A DNA stretch of 64,000 nt, taken from positions 1,488,001 to 1,552,000 of the forward strand of contig WHVD01000004.1 in assembly GCA_015178975.1 (NCBI GenBank), given 5' to 3'. The stretch is from Hysterangium stoloniferum (Eukaryota > Basidiomycota > Agaricomycetes > Hysterangiales > Hysterangiaceae). The translations under genes and the position numbers were made by a program. Positions 34,261-44,956 of this stretch are shown piece after piece (positions within the stretch are counted from its first letter, which is position 1; every line of letters starts with the position of its first letter). The notes below the pieces were generated by a model. It saw nothing but the letters and a program-made list of their open reading frames with translations, was not told the origin of the DNA and ran no database searches.

Positions 34261-34700
34261 CCGAATATGAGCATTCTCGGCGGCCGAATTCGCCAGACGA
34301 AAGACGAGCGTGGTGTTGAGGTGAAGGCGGACATCGTAGATACCTTCTATAGTGTGATTCTGCCTGGCGATGTCCAGGTTGTTAGCAATGTTTTCAGGTG
34401 TCGACGCTACATTGAAACTGTTGACATGGAATGGGTTAGATGCTAAGTGAAAAAATGGGCATGTATCCTTCTCTGAGGTGCACGTACGAACAAGATAATC
34501 TGTGACATGATCACCAGGAAAATAATATCATGGCCGGCCGTAGAAAGAGAGTTCGAGGCTGAATGTCAACAGCGTTAACATGATGATGTTTTTATAGAGA
34601 AGAGATGTCGCTGCCTCTACGCTCAACGGCATCTAGGCGGTCATAAAATGACCTGGCGCAGACCGTGCGCATATTTATGTCCAATGCCCACGTTTAGTCC
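34261..34700 (+). pseudogene. Family U fragment (block C, second copy)
   Basis: Plus-strand piece reading VKADIVDTFYSVILPGDVQ then VFRCRRYIETVDMEWVRC and TAA at about 34445. Continues with SRLNVNSVNMMMFL and a stop. It aligns with the same part of 31262-32880 and of copies A and B; the upstream half is missing. Confidence 0.4.
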
Positions 34701-34779
34701 ATCAATATTTCGACGACTAGTTGGCAGGTTAGTAGACATTGGCATATTTGTCGTTTCAACATTTAAAATGAACTGAAAT

Positions 34780-35260
34780 CATGAAGAAGCCTCCTTGGTG
34801 GAAGTGAACGTTACATATTAAAAATATTATGAGTTGACTTATTGTAATACACAATCTACAAGGGTTTAATAGACTTGTAATAGAAATACTTGTGTCTCAA
34901 TCAATGCATCAGTTTGGTGCTACATCAGGAAAGTTGGAAGATCAGTAAGTATGCCATCTATATTGTCTAGAGCCATCTAGGAGAGCTAGCTAGCTTGGCT
35001 AGACTCGACTAGACACACCACTTTTGTGAGATCCCTATTTACTAGTCAGTATAAAAGCTTACTCTAGATCTAGCAAGTCCAGGGAGGCTACATAATGGAT
35101 GTAGACATTCCTAAATGCCTGATGTAGCTTAGATGTACATGGGTGAAATCATGCATTAGGCTCCAAAACCATGGTCCACAATTTGTATTTTCATATAAAA
35201 AGTTGAAGGAATAGGTGAACAACCCATAGGAGAAAGGTGTTTTTCGTTGTCATTTCCAAT
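34780..35260 (+). repeat. Left-end fragment of the A/B block (third copy)
   Basis: Matches copy A 5370-5630 (CTTATTGTAA, CATGGTCCACAAT, TTTCC AATAT words) in the same orientation but is interrupted by MITE-2 at 34920-35127. After about 35260 similarity stops and switches to a repeat of 28985-29130. Confidence 0.6.
34920..35127. mobile_element. MITE-2, copy with perfect ends
   Basis: 208 bp, begins CTACATCAGG and ends CCTGATGTAG. Related by sequence to 9194-9403 (GGAAGATCAGTAAGTATGCC, CCCTATTTACTAGTC). The surrounding left-end fragment is uninterrupted in copies A (about 5460) and B (about 18420), confirming an insertion. Confidence 0.75.
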
Positions 35261-35264
35261 ATCA

Positions 35265-35410
35265 CACGACCTCGAGCATTGATTGTAGAACGAAGGCCCA
35301 AATGTTTGCTTTGATATGCAATCTAATTTCATTACGCTTCGAATGGACGCAACCTCAAAGTCGGGGCAATCATTTCTCCTAGGTGATTTGGCTGGCGACC
35401 CCATACGTCG
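35265..35410 (+). repeat. Direct repeat of 28985-29130
   Basis: Shares GAGCATTGAT, AAATGTTTGC, ACGCAACCTCAAAGTC(G/A)GG and CATTTCTCCT, CTGGCGACCC with 28985-29130. Start and end are not associated with any terminal motif. Confidence 0.6.
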
Positions 35411-37054
35411 TGCTCTATGACGCGAACAAGCCATTATTTGGTTAGAGGGATACAGAATTGACCCTGAAAAGAGGGTGGGTGGTGAGACTGGACTTCAAAT
35501 CAGGGTAAACAACTTGCAATTAAGCCAATGAAACGTAGTTCTTCTGAATGCGTTCCGTCTGGGAGAGATGCCCTCCATTAATTTGGTCATATCGGTGGGG
35601 ATTGCTATGTACACAGAGTGGTTTGCAAGGCGCCAAAAGTCATATGTGACTGTTGGTTCAAGTCGCAAAATGGGTGAACTACAGCAAGATAGTGGGCGAT
35701 GGGTCGGAAGAATTATGGCGTGTTTAGTATAGTGAAAGCACCTAATTTGAGAGACATCACTGTGAGCTCAATTGAAATGAAGAAAAGTCAACTGGAGTAC
35801 TTCCGAGAGTTGATCAACCTTCAGATACGCGCTGTGTGTCCAGTTTGAAGTTACATAATTCAGCAGAATTACGAAATGTGACGCTAATAGACATGCTACA
35901 TAGTAATACCCATAGCAAGATAAGTGATTCAAGGGACGGAAAAGTCAGTCATCAGATGTAGACCTTTGAGCTAATTCACACCCTTGGTGAGCAACGTTTG
36001 CGTTTCGACGACAGGGTGTGACGGGCAGTGACAATCAATTAGACAACCCATTGCTGTGTTCGTTGTGTGTGGTTTGGACCCATATGTACCCACATGTACT
36101 TACCGTAGCGCTATCTGCGTGTTGGCAATCTACCACCGCTGGTCATTCGAGTTTGAGTCTGAGTCTGAGTTTGGTCACTTCTGGTGACTTCTGTGTCCTT
36201 CTATCTACTATTCCAACATGCTGTAGAGTCCGGGATCTGTCGAGCATTGGTGTAGGGGCTATTGAATTTTCGTAGTGCTGTTCCTAGACCGAATAACTTT
36301 CCGTTTGTCTGAATGAGGTAAGGGATAAGAACTAAACGTATACAATGGACCTTACGTAACCCAAACTACGCCGTCCGCAATGGCCTGAGCTCTAATACTC
36401 GCTATCCCAAACCCCAGAAATGTCAGCAGGAATACAGCTGGAAAATTTCCACATCTCAGTAAACGTGCATCTCTGACGGTCAAGCCGCGTGGTAATAATG
36501 GACTGGTTACTCATTACAGAACACCACGTTGATTTTTTTTTTTCTGTAAGTTTTCCGACCCTGATGCAACTTAAAGGCCCGGAAGAAGGTCCCAGGTACC
36601 TCCCGATCGCCGGGTTAACCCTACCATATGGCCTATGCCTGTGCTGAAAGGGAAAACGCCTTATGGTCATAATTAAGCTTGTGTAGGAGCTCTAAGGGAA
36701 GTGACATAAAGCCAGCATTGTAATCGGACCGAGAACAACCGCAATCGAATGGCTTTAACCAGTAGTGTAATCGGGCCGGCTTACCCTTTCATTTGTTTTA
36801 TCGGGTCAAAGAAGAAAGAACGCTGCCACATAAAGATACGCAATTGGTTCCGTGTTCCTGCGGAGTTTCTCATTGGTCGGTAATCCTGTAGTGGAGGGCC
36901 GGAGGCTTCCATTTTGTACTTCATGCTCGCCTGCTCCGCATTCTGAATCTATGCGCCGTGTTATCCTCAAAAACGCACAGAACTGAATGAGAGATCTCTA
37001 TATTGGAGGAGATCAGCTGGCAAGTTGTTCGGTCCGATTTACCGTTGTTTGACT
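35411..37054. other. Intergenic sequence upstream of the P450 gene
   Basis: No gene recognised. Short features: a GAGTCT-type hexamer run at about 36147-36170 and a T-run at 36534-36543. The minus frame 36670-36392 and plus frame 36018-36275 have no motif support. Confidence 0.4.
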
Positions 37055-37061
37055 TATATAA
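37055..37061 (+). promoter_or_regulatory. TATA-like box for the P450 gene
   Basis: TATATAA sits 82 bp before the first ATG (37143), a sensible distance for a fungal promoter with a short 5' leader. No other TATA-like word is closer. Function is inferred from position only. Confidence 0.45.
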
Positions 37062-37142
37062 CACTTCTTGGGCAGGGACCATCGTATTTTAGCCTCCAAC
37101 CACTACTTGAGTTTTCGTTGCAATTCCCACTCACGCCAACCT

Positions 37143-39243
37143 ATGAGCTTTGTATCTCCATCTCCAGCGGTGTTGCCATCGCTCCATTATGCTTTTTCGC
37201 TCAATGAAACTCTCATGGCCTCCTCATGGGTAGGAATGGGGCTTTTTGTAGGAATTATTGTCTACAGCCTTACATTGGGTCGGAAGCCAAACTATGTGAG
37301 TCCCTAGATCCTCAATCGTGATCCTATACTGAATGTTCCCCAAGGATGCCTTTCCTGCGATCGGAGGCTCTGATATTTTTTCATCCTATAAATCCGCCAT
37401 GGATGTCACGAAACATGGAAAGGACATGATACAGACGGGATACGATACAGTGTGTACCCCAAATCTGATTCTGAAGCAATGATTGGCAATGTTCGAGCTG
37501 TCAATTCATAGTACAAATCAGGAATATTTCGAGTGTCACAACTAGATCGATGGCACATCATTGTATCTGGACGAAAGTATATCAGTGAAATTGCCAGTGC
37601 ACCGAATGGTGTATTTTCAACTACCGCTGCCCTCGAAGAGGTACGTAACCGCACCGTTTGGTTTCTCGCCTTCTCACCTATATGGTGCAGATATTATTCA
37701 CCAAATATCTCCTTGGCCCGACGATAACCAGAAACCCTTACCATATCGAGCTCGTGCGAGTAAACTTGACTCGAAGTCTGAGTGCCATATTCGCAGATGT
37801 GAAAGAAGAAATTGGGTTGGCCTTCAAAGATAGCATCCCGCTTACAGAAGGTACATTTCTCACGATTGCGCATGAGGGACTCCATTACTAAAAAGTTTTT
37901 CTTTATGGAGGGTGGACCCCAGTTGTCGTGCATCGAGTGATGACACAGATCGTCGCCCGTACCTCCAGCCGTGTCTTTGTTGGTGTACCCCTTTGTACGC
38001 TTAACGACTGTTAGGAATCTCTTTCCCTCAATTTCCTTATTATTCCTCCAGGCCGCAATCCTGAATATCTCGACCTCTGTATAAAGTATACTTTGGACGT
38101 TTCTCACGATCGTGCGGTACTCAGCCGATTTCCTGGCTTCCTTCGACCGTAAGCCTGTCTGTGTCCTGCATCTAGTAATTCTGCTCAGTTTGGCAAAAAG
38201 AATTGTAGGAAAACTTACAGACGTCTCTAAAACGATTCGTTTAACGCAAAAGCATTTGGGGCCAATAATTGAGGAGCGCCAAAGGAAAATCACCGAGCAC
38301 GGTCCTAATTATCCTGATAAACCTGTTAGATTTTTTCGAGCTCCCCATTGCTTCTTTTATATTGTTATATTTTACAGGAAGATTTCTTGAGTTGGTTGAT
38401 GGACGCTGCGGAAGGCGACGAACGATCGCCACGCAAGCTCACAAACAGAATTATGGCACTCAATTTTGCTGCTATTCATACCAGTTCTGTGGTATCTAGA
38501 TTTGGTGTTTCTGACTGTTCTTATCTCTGATTATCTGATAATTTAGACATTCACGCATGCACTCTTCCATCTCGCAGCCGAACCAAAATATCTCGCACCA
38601 CTGCGAGATGAGGTCGAGACCATTGTCAAGGAGGAAGGATGGTCAAAGACCGCCATGTCGAAGATGCACAAATTGGATAGCTTTTTGAAGGAAAGTTTGC
38701 GGATGAATGGAAGCGCAGGTGAGTCATTTACCTCCCTCAGCAATTTTCTGTTTTCGTTTGACACATCATCTTAGTTATAATGACCAGAAAGGCATTGATG
38801 GACTTCACGTTCTCTGATGGGACTGTCATACCCAAGGGCACATTCATTTCTGCCGCTGCTACCCCTATGCATTTGGATGATGAAGTATACGCGGATGCTG
38901 GTGTCTTCAACGGCTTCAGATTCAGCGGAATAAACGGACAAGGAGTGAAAAGCCAATTGTCTTCGACTAATCCTGATTTCATTAGATTTGGACATGGCAG
39001 GCACGCGTGGTACGTCTGTTGTACATTGCCTGGAGAATATGTAATGATGTGTATTAATCATTTTTTCCAAGCCCTGGTCGATTCTTTGTTGCCAACGAAC
39101 TCAAAGTCATGCTTGCATATACTGTCTTGAATTATGATGTTAAAATGGAGAAGGAAGGCATGCGGCCCACGAATCGATGGGCTGGACTCAGCTGTGCCCC
39201 TGATACCAAGGCGTCCGTCATGTTCCGTCGTCGCCAGACCTAA
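37143..39243 (+). CDS. Cytochrome P450 monooxygenase, 11 exons, apparently intact
   Basis: Exons by GT-AG and frame: 37143-37295, 37345-37449, 37512-37640, 37691-37850, 37911-37994, 38052-38148, 38189-38324, 38378-38491, 38547-38718, 38775-39009, 39072-39243. They join to 1557 bp, 518 residues, with no stop or frameshift, normal length for the family. Visible marks: a hydrophobic N-terminal anchor (about 28-45), an I-helix AAIHTSS (319-325), the ExxR motif ESLR (375-378) and the heme loop FGHGRHAC (455-462). The heme-ligand Cys codon is split by the last intron (TG/C). Such proteins are ER-anchored heme enzymes that oxidise small lipophilic compounds using electrons from a P450 reductase; the substrate is unknown. 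Wording resembles Agaricomycete P450s, but I assign no CYP number. An in-frame ATG at 37215 is an alternative start. No biosynthetic cluster partner is seen nearby. Confidence 0.9.
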
Positions 39244-39352
39244 TGAGATTAACATCTGTGTCATTTCTTTATCTATTAGCTTGAGAACAAGCATTGTACA
39301 ATCCGCCGATTCATTAGGCAATTACTGTTAGTTTAAACAGCACTTTAGAACA

Positions 39353-39358
39353 AATAAA
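39353..39358 (+). terminator. Polyadenylation signal AATAAA after the P450 gene
   Basis: AATAAA lies 110 bp after the stop codon (TAA at 39241-39243), a plausible distance for a fungal 3' UTR. Confidence 0.5.
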
Positions 39359-39989
39359 GATACTTTGTAGACTTAGGAAAGGTTGAACTGTAGGGCAGTT
39401 TTTCAGTACAGCAGCTTTGTGGTAGGACAGCTATGTGCGCCGTTCTTGACATCCAGGGTTTAGGTGCCCTGATTTGTGATCCCAATGTAACAGTGTGTAT
39501 GTTGAGTCAAGTTCAAATATAGATGCTGTAGACATTGCAGCTCTTATCACATGAAAAAATCCCCACTCCAAAAGTTTCAAGGATCTCTAGTACATGGTTA
39601 TTTTATGTAAACTCTAATGATTATTCATTGGATCCATTAAGAGTTGAAGTTGTTTAAGGGTTCAAAGGTGGGTGTATTGAAACGGGTGAGTATGAAGCTG
39701 ATGATCTCCCAGAACACTCTGAGGAATGAGATGAAAGGAATGCTTTACAGCCCCACAGATGCGACATTGCACAATGTAAGGTTTGGCTTTGAAAATAGTG
39801 TAATCCTTCGGTTTGAGCTCTTAAGAAGAGGAATGCTCAGAGTAGGACAAGGCTCCAATTCAAAAAAGGCTACTGTAACTAGTAGGAAGTTTACCTATTT
39901 ATGCTTGCAATAATAGTATAGACCTCCTGACAACAATAAATAGGACTGAAACATTGAAATAGTCAGAAAGTCCTAATACCCCTTATCTT
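39359..39989. other. Spacer between P450 gene and Gypsy G1
   Basis: No recognised gene. The frame 39644-39913 (89 codons) has no motif support. Confidence 0.35.
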
Positions 39990-40098
39990 CTGAGACACCG
40001 GCGGTAGCCCATTTGGTGCCAAGTCCTTCACCAGGTCTGCTTCCATTACACCTACCCTCCCATGCTGCAATGCAGTGTGAAACCCTCAGTGGCCTGGC

Positions 40099-40987
40099 TC
40101 AACTGTGGAGTGCCATAACCCCTTGCTCCAGCTCGTCTAAGTCGTCATCCCAGTACCCACCTTCTCCCCATGGGTCAACTTCCATACTCTCTGCCTGAAC
40201 ACCGTCACCCTTTGGATTCATGTCTTCTAGCCTGCACTTTGCCAACTGTGTGGAATACATGGTGACTGCCCCCTCCTTGCCGCTCAATCCCATTCTATGA
40301 CAAAGGGTGGTCACTCCTTTTCCAGACCGAGTTTCGATGCATTGCAACAGAGATGGTGCCGAGGGCACGGGATCACACTGCTGCATCTTCTTTTCCTGGC
40401 AACAAACAGTATGTGAGGCCTGGCTTTGAGTTGGTGACAGACATCTTCTTGGGTATGTCCTGTCATGGAGACACCCTATCTCTCAATGGCAAAGATTGAT
40501 GTTTCTCTCACCAGACACAGGTCTGCTCCCTGGCCTGAGTCTTTACCTTTGACTTGGGTTGTTGTATGTCATTCTTCTGCTGCACTTTGATAAGTTGATG
40601 ATTCATAGTTTCTAAATGCCCCATATGCAATTCCCATGCTACCTGTACACTGAGGGAACTATCATGAACAGTGGCCATTATAGCCACCAGGAACTCCATG
40701 GATACCTGCATAGGGAAGTCCTGAGCTTCGATGGTAGGTGAGTGTTGCTCCGCTATTGGTGCAGTTGAGCCAACATAAATATAAGGCAAGTCTTGAGTGC
40801 TTGAGATGTTAGCGTGATCATGAATATACTCCGAAATTGCAGATATCTTGGTGACTTCAATTCGATCAGAGGGCCACACTTGGGCTCTGGGCAATGACCA
40901 GACACTTGCAACCCCTACTGCCTCCAGGTATATCTGCGATGGCTGTATGTGCTGAACTTTGTACAGCAGCCATGTATTCCACAACAC
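40099..40987 (-). pseudogene. G1 polyprotein C-terminal tail
   Basis: Frames 40987-40508 and 40386-40099. The first holds IYLEAVGVASVWSLP, which resembles the end of Agaricomycete Gypsy integrases; the second has MEVDPWGEGGYWDDDLDELE, an acidic stretch I have only a general memory of from such elements. A stop-rich gap separates them. Confidence 0.45.
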
Positions 40988-41034
40988 CTCAAAAAAAGCA
41001 TCTTGGCCTGTTCCTGAGTGAGATAGAATCTTAT

Positions 41035-41438
41035 CTAATACCTACTCTGAGTATCAAAGCCAGGAATCTGCCTCAGCTGCCTCCCTGGGAACAGATGATT
41101 GTCATTTGGGAGGTGTATATGAAGCAATGATGCATGCAAGGAGGGGTTAATGCCCTGTTTCTTAAGCTCCATGGACAATTCCAATTTGTAGGTTGCTCCT
41201 GGCTCCAGGACACAGTTGATCCTAAAAGGCCCAATATATTTTGACAACAGTTTACATGCCCAATGCTTTGGCAAGTGCAGGTTTTTTGGTGGATAGATAA
41301 ACCAGGTCATTAATGTTAAATGCAGCAGACCTCCAGTGGTGATTCACCTGCCATGTCTGCTTAACCCTAGCAGTAAGGATTTCATCATGTGCAGTCATTA
41401 TTGCCAACTTCATCTGCTCTGCGAAGGTGAGGACACCA
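41035..41438 (-). pseudogene. G1 integrase C-terminal region
   Basis: The minus frame 41310-41035 reads LHLPKHWACKLLSKYIGPF, the usual GP(Y/F) tail of Gypsy integrases, then PSLHASLLHIHLPNDNHL. The upstream part (TARVKQTWQVNHHWRSAAFN) is also readable up to the M1 insertion, with stops. Confidence 0.65.
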
Positions 41439-42118
41439 AGGAGGGTGTTTATAATTACTATAATCTCAAATATTTACTAATAAAAGTCTTATTTTTACAA
41501 AACTCCATCTTTAAATAGTGATATCTATTCTGAACCAGTTATATCATCAAAAAACAACCATCAGAAATAGTTCTCCATATTACATCTTATACAACCCATA
41601 GTTATTTAACAAATTCCATTGTATACGTATAATTTCCTTCTTTTTACAGATGTCTACTAATACTTTTATTAGTACTTTGTTTTTTAAAAGTTGAAATGTA
41701 GTTATTTCCATGTAAAATATGTAAAATATTATTGAAAACTTTTCATACCACAGCTGTCTTTATTAAGTAAAACCCTCTATATATTCTGGGTATGTTGAAT
41801 CAAGTAGAAATCTGTTCAGATTAACAGATCCATTCTGAAGTAATACATATGTATTTAGAGGTGCCAATGATATATATATGCATGGAATGGACTATCTAAA
41901 GGTATCTATTTTTTAAAAGTATTAGTGTTTCAATCTACTAATTCTTTTTATTGTCTACTCATGTCTGGAAAGATTCTTTAGTTTGTAATGTATGAGAGAG
42001 TTTAAAACTTTTTGAAAGTTTTAAAAACCAAATTATGTTTGAATCACATCTCAGATGTTTAAATGACCTTTAGAGTATATTAGAATTTGGTATACTTAAT
42101 AGTTTTCAGATATCCTCC
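41439..42118 (+). mobile_element. M1 DNA element inside Gypsy G1
   Basis: About 680 bp, almost identical to 16901-17576, starting AGGAGGGTGTTTATAATTAC and ending CAGATATCCTCC. The host integrase reading frame resumes on both sides. Dinucleotides at the junctions are CA rather than TA, either a drifted or a non-canonical target. Confidence 0.75.
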
Positions 42119-42707
42119 CAAGGATACTTTGTGTTGTTATCCTATGGAGTGGCCATGGAAACTGACCATAATTCAAACAAAATGGTGAGAATCCAGTTGC
42201 TTCAAATGTAGCATTGTTCATAGCAAACTCAATTGTGGGTGTCGACACCCAATCCTTCTGGTTTGGTGCAACACATTGCCTCAGCATCTGAGTCATCATC
42301 TGGTTTGCATGCTCAGTAGCCCCATCTGTTTGGGGATGGTACACTGATGACATCTGCAAATCTACCCATATCAAGCAAATCTACTCATATCAACTGATGA
42401 AGCTCCCTCCAAAAAATACATGTAAACAGTGAATCTCTCTAATTATTTTGACTGGCAGTCTATGCAACTTGTAAACATGCTCAAATATGACCTTCACCAT
42501 TTGGATAGTAGTATAAGTGCTGCATACTGGGACTAAATGGACCATACAAGTTAAATGGTCGATAATAACACAAATGCTATCAAACTCCCTGAGGCCATTC
42601 TTGGATGCTGGCAAGGGTCCTACCAAATCAATTCCAATTGCCTCCCATGGCTGTGACAGCACTTCCAATGAGTGAAGACCCATGACATTTTCCTGGATGT
42701 GCCTCAA
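42119..42707 (-). pseudogene. G1 integrase core
   Basis: Minus frame 42707-42390: PWEAIGIDLVGPLPASKNGL, then DSICVIIDHLTCMVHLVP and FEHVYKLHRLPVKII. After a short break, 42374-42119: VDLQMSSVYHPQTDGATEHA then NATFEATGFSPFCLNYGQFP. These match the D,D35E integrase core: first Asp in GIDLVGP, the second region lost at the break (the expected SDR is replaced by REI), and Glu in TEHA. Not functional. Confidence 0.75.
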
Positions 42708-42768
42708 AGCTCAAAATGCAGATGCACATTTTCGGGAATGTTGAGAGGAAGTTGCCTGTGAGACACCC

Positions 42769-43185
42769 ATGGAAAAATCCAACAAGTCCACAGTGAACAA
42801 AACCAACAACAACAACCTGTCTACTAGCTATTCAAACTCCACACAACCTGACTGGAAGAATAACAAGAAATCTTCCAACAACAACAACAACTCTGGCAAT
42901 ACCAACAAAGGTCAACAATCTGAGAAATCCACTGGAAAGCCCAACCTTACAGGCAAACTCAGACCTGATAGTAAATTAACCCCACAAAAAAGACAGTGTC
43001 GTATGGACAACAACCTCTGTCTTTTGTATAAAAAACCTGGTCATTGCATCCTGGAATGCCCAATAGCAAAAGCTAACTCTGCCAAAGATCGTGCAGCCAA
43101 TACTTCCTCCATGGAATTCCCATTGAAGGAGAAACTGGCTCCCGATCCAAAAAAAAGAGTAAGCAACCCTCCAGACTCCACATAG
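42769..43185 (+). pseudogene. G2 Gag C-terminal part with altered zinc knuckle
   Basis: Open for 138 codons, rich in Asn and Lys (WKNNKKSSNNNNNSGN). A CCHC knuckle would be expected near CLLYKKPGHCILEC: the second Cys is Tyr (TAT), a G-to-A change of TGT. The frame ends by TAG at 43183-43185. RNA binding by the encoded Gag would be impaired. Confidence 0.7.
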
Positions 43186-43440
43186 GTCGAGGGTTGTGTT
43201 AACCACACATTCTTGAGTTCACCCATCTTAATGCGTCCACTCTATCTGATAGTTTCCGGGTTCCTGGTAACCTTCCAATAGTTCTGGAATAGGTTCCGAC
43301 ATGGCACTTAACACTGTTGAAGGAGGAACCAGCTTCTGATCCAAAAAAAGAGTAAGCAACCTTCCAGACTCCATGTAGGTTGAGGGTTGTGTTAACTCTC
43401 CATACATTCTTGAGTTCACCTATCTTAACACATCCACTCT
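43138..43440. repeat. LTR-tail fragment flanked by a duplicated about 100-bp gag segment
   Basis: The words GATCCAAAAAAAAGAGTAAG, AGACTCCA and GTTGAGGGTTGTGTTAAC-like sequence occur at 43138-43240 and again at 43330-43440. Between them, 43245-43311 ends GACATGGCACTTAACA, complement of the start of the reverse LTR fragment at 48894. It looks like the remains of an insertion or an unequal exchange. Confidence 0.55.
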
Positions 43441-43640
43441 TTTGAACTCTGACTCATTATTTGTAAAATTTACCTGTGATATGATCCTGCACTCCATTTT
43501 TTCTGCTCTTTTGGATTCCAGCTCAACCCATTGTTTTGTAGATATTGAATTCACCTGAAAAGGTTTGTTGTCAACCTATTCAATAACCCGGTCAGACTCA
43601 GCCTTTTCAATGGTACAAGCAATTTGGTTATCACCCAAGC

Positions 43641-43973
43641 TTGCAACCTACCTATCAGGTTCCCATGTGGAACATTACAGACAGTCACTATCTATGTGGT
43701 GCAGTTGGACTCAAGTTTCTGAGTCATCTAGGCCATAACTGGCTTACCCAACACAATCTGTTGATTGACTGGGTATCAGGCAATATTACTTTCTGGACAC
43801 CTGTGGCACCTGATATAACTGTATCATCCCTGGCCATTTCGGCACCTGTGGCCTCTATGGCACACCCAGCTTCACCAGAACCCACAGTAATCCCATCAAT
43901 TTCCCTTATTAATGCAGCAGCTTTCATTAGGGTTACAAAATTGGCTGGATCCCAGGCATTCACATCAATTTGA
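43641..43973 (+). pseudogene. G2 protease-region remnant
   Basis: The frame reads LGHNWLTQHNLLIDWVSGNI, matching the C-terminal end of Gypsy aspartic proteases (G-H-N-W-L). The catalytic D-S/T-G is not visible in this frame; it would lie upstream in frames with stops. The G3 counterpart (61352-61573) has SSCSVVIGHNWLT. Confidence 0.6.
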
Positions 43974-44040
43974 AAGTTGATGAAGCAACTGGATGTTTTG
44001 TGACTCCAAAATCCAAGCACATTGCCAACCTAGAAGGCAT

Positions 44041-44956
44041 CCCAGAGAAATATCATGACTTTGCAGATGTTTTTAGTAAGCAAAAAGCTGACTAGCTTCT
44101 GCCCCACAGACAGTACAACTTAAAAATTGATCTTGAAGATGGGGCCCAGCCACCTATTGGACATATTTACCTACTATCCTCCATGGAACTCTCTGCAATA
44201 TGGGATTTCCTGGACAAGCATTTGTCCATAGGTTTTATCTGGCCATCAAAGTCTCCTTTTGGAGCACCTGTCCTTTTCATCAGGAAAAAAGATGGATCCC
44301 TTAGACTATGTGTTGACTTCCATGGACTCAATGCTGTCACCTGGAAAAATAAGTATCCACTCCCACTGATTTCTGATCTACTTGATGCTCTGCAGAATGC
44401 CTGGATCTACACCAAGATAGACCTCAACACACCTACCACTTGGTATGGATCACTGAGGGAGATGAGTGGAAAACCACATTCCAGACCTGTTACAGAGCTT
44501 TTGAATGGTTGGTAATGCCTTTTGGGCTAACCAATGCTCTGTCTGTTTTTCAATGTTTTATTAATGATATTTTCTCTGACATGCTTGATGTATGCATCAT
44601 TGTTTATTTGGATGACATTCATATCTATTCTGAGGACCCAGTGACACATAGTGAATAGGTCCATGAGGTTCTTCAGAGACTCCAGCAACATGGTCTATTC
44701 ACAAATGGTAAAAAATGTACCTTTGACATGGACTCCATGGAATACCTGGGTTTCATTATGGGACCTGACAGACTCTGGATGGACAAAGCCAAAGTACAAG
44801 TCATCAAGGATTGGCCTGAACCCCAAAAAGTTAAAGACACACAATCTTTCCTCAGGTTTGCCAATTTTTACTGGCAGTTTATCCATGAATATTCTGAGAT
44901 CACAGTTCCCCTTACTCATCTCACTTGTAAGGATGCTCCATGGAACTTCAATGATA
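44041..44956 (+). pseudogene. G2 reverse transcriptase
   Basis: Reads [30 protein letters not shown], then a frameshift near 44425; the next frame gives TYRAFEW-like sequence and [16 protein letters not shown], with the catalytic YLDD at about 44609 ([14 protein letters not shown]). Another stop follows at 44656. It ends at the M1 insertion in the sequence APWNFND. Needs at least two corrections to be read through, so inactive. Confidence 0.85.

Larger units (their letters stand above)
39990..42700 (-). mobile_element. Gypsy retroelement G1, 3' part, decayed
   Basis: Minus-strand retroelement covering integrase core, integrase C-terminal region and trailing coding sequence. Gag, protease and reverse transcriptase are absent. 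It ends abruptly at about 42700-42712, where plus-strand Gypsy G2 sequence begins head-to-head. No LTR of its own was recognised. An M1 element splits it at 41439-42118. Confidence 0.75.

Noticed and set aside
37694-38293. 199-codon minus-strand ORF across the P450 gene
   Set aside because: It overlaps P450 exons and introns on the opposite strand and has no recognisable motif.
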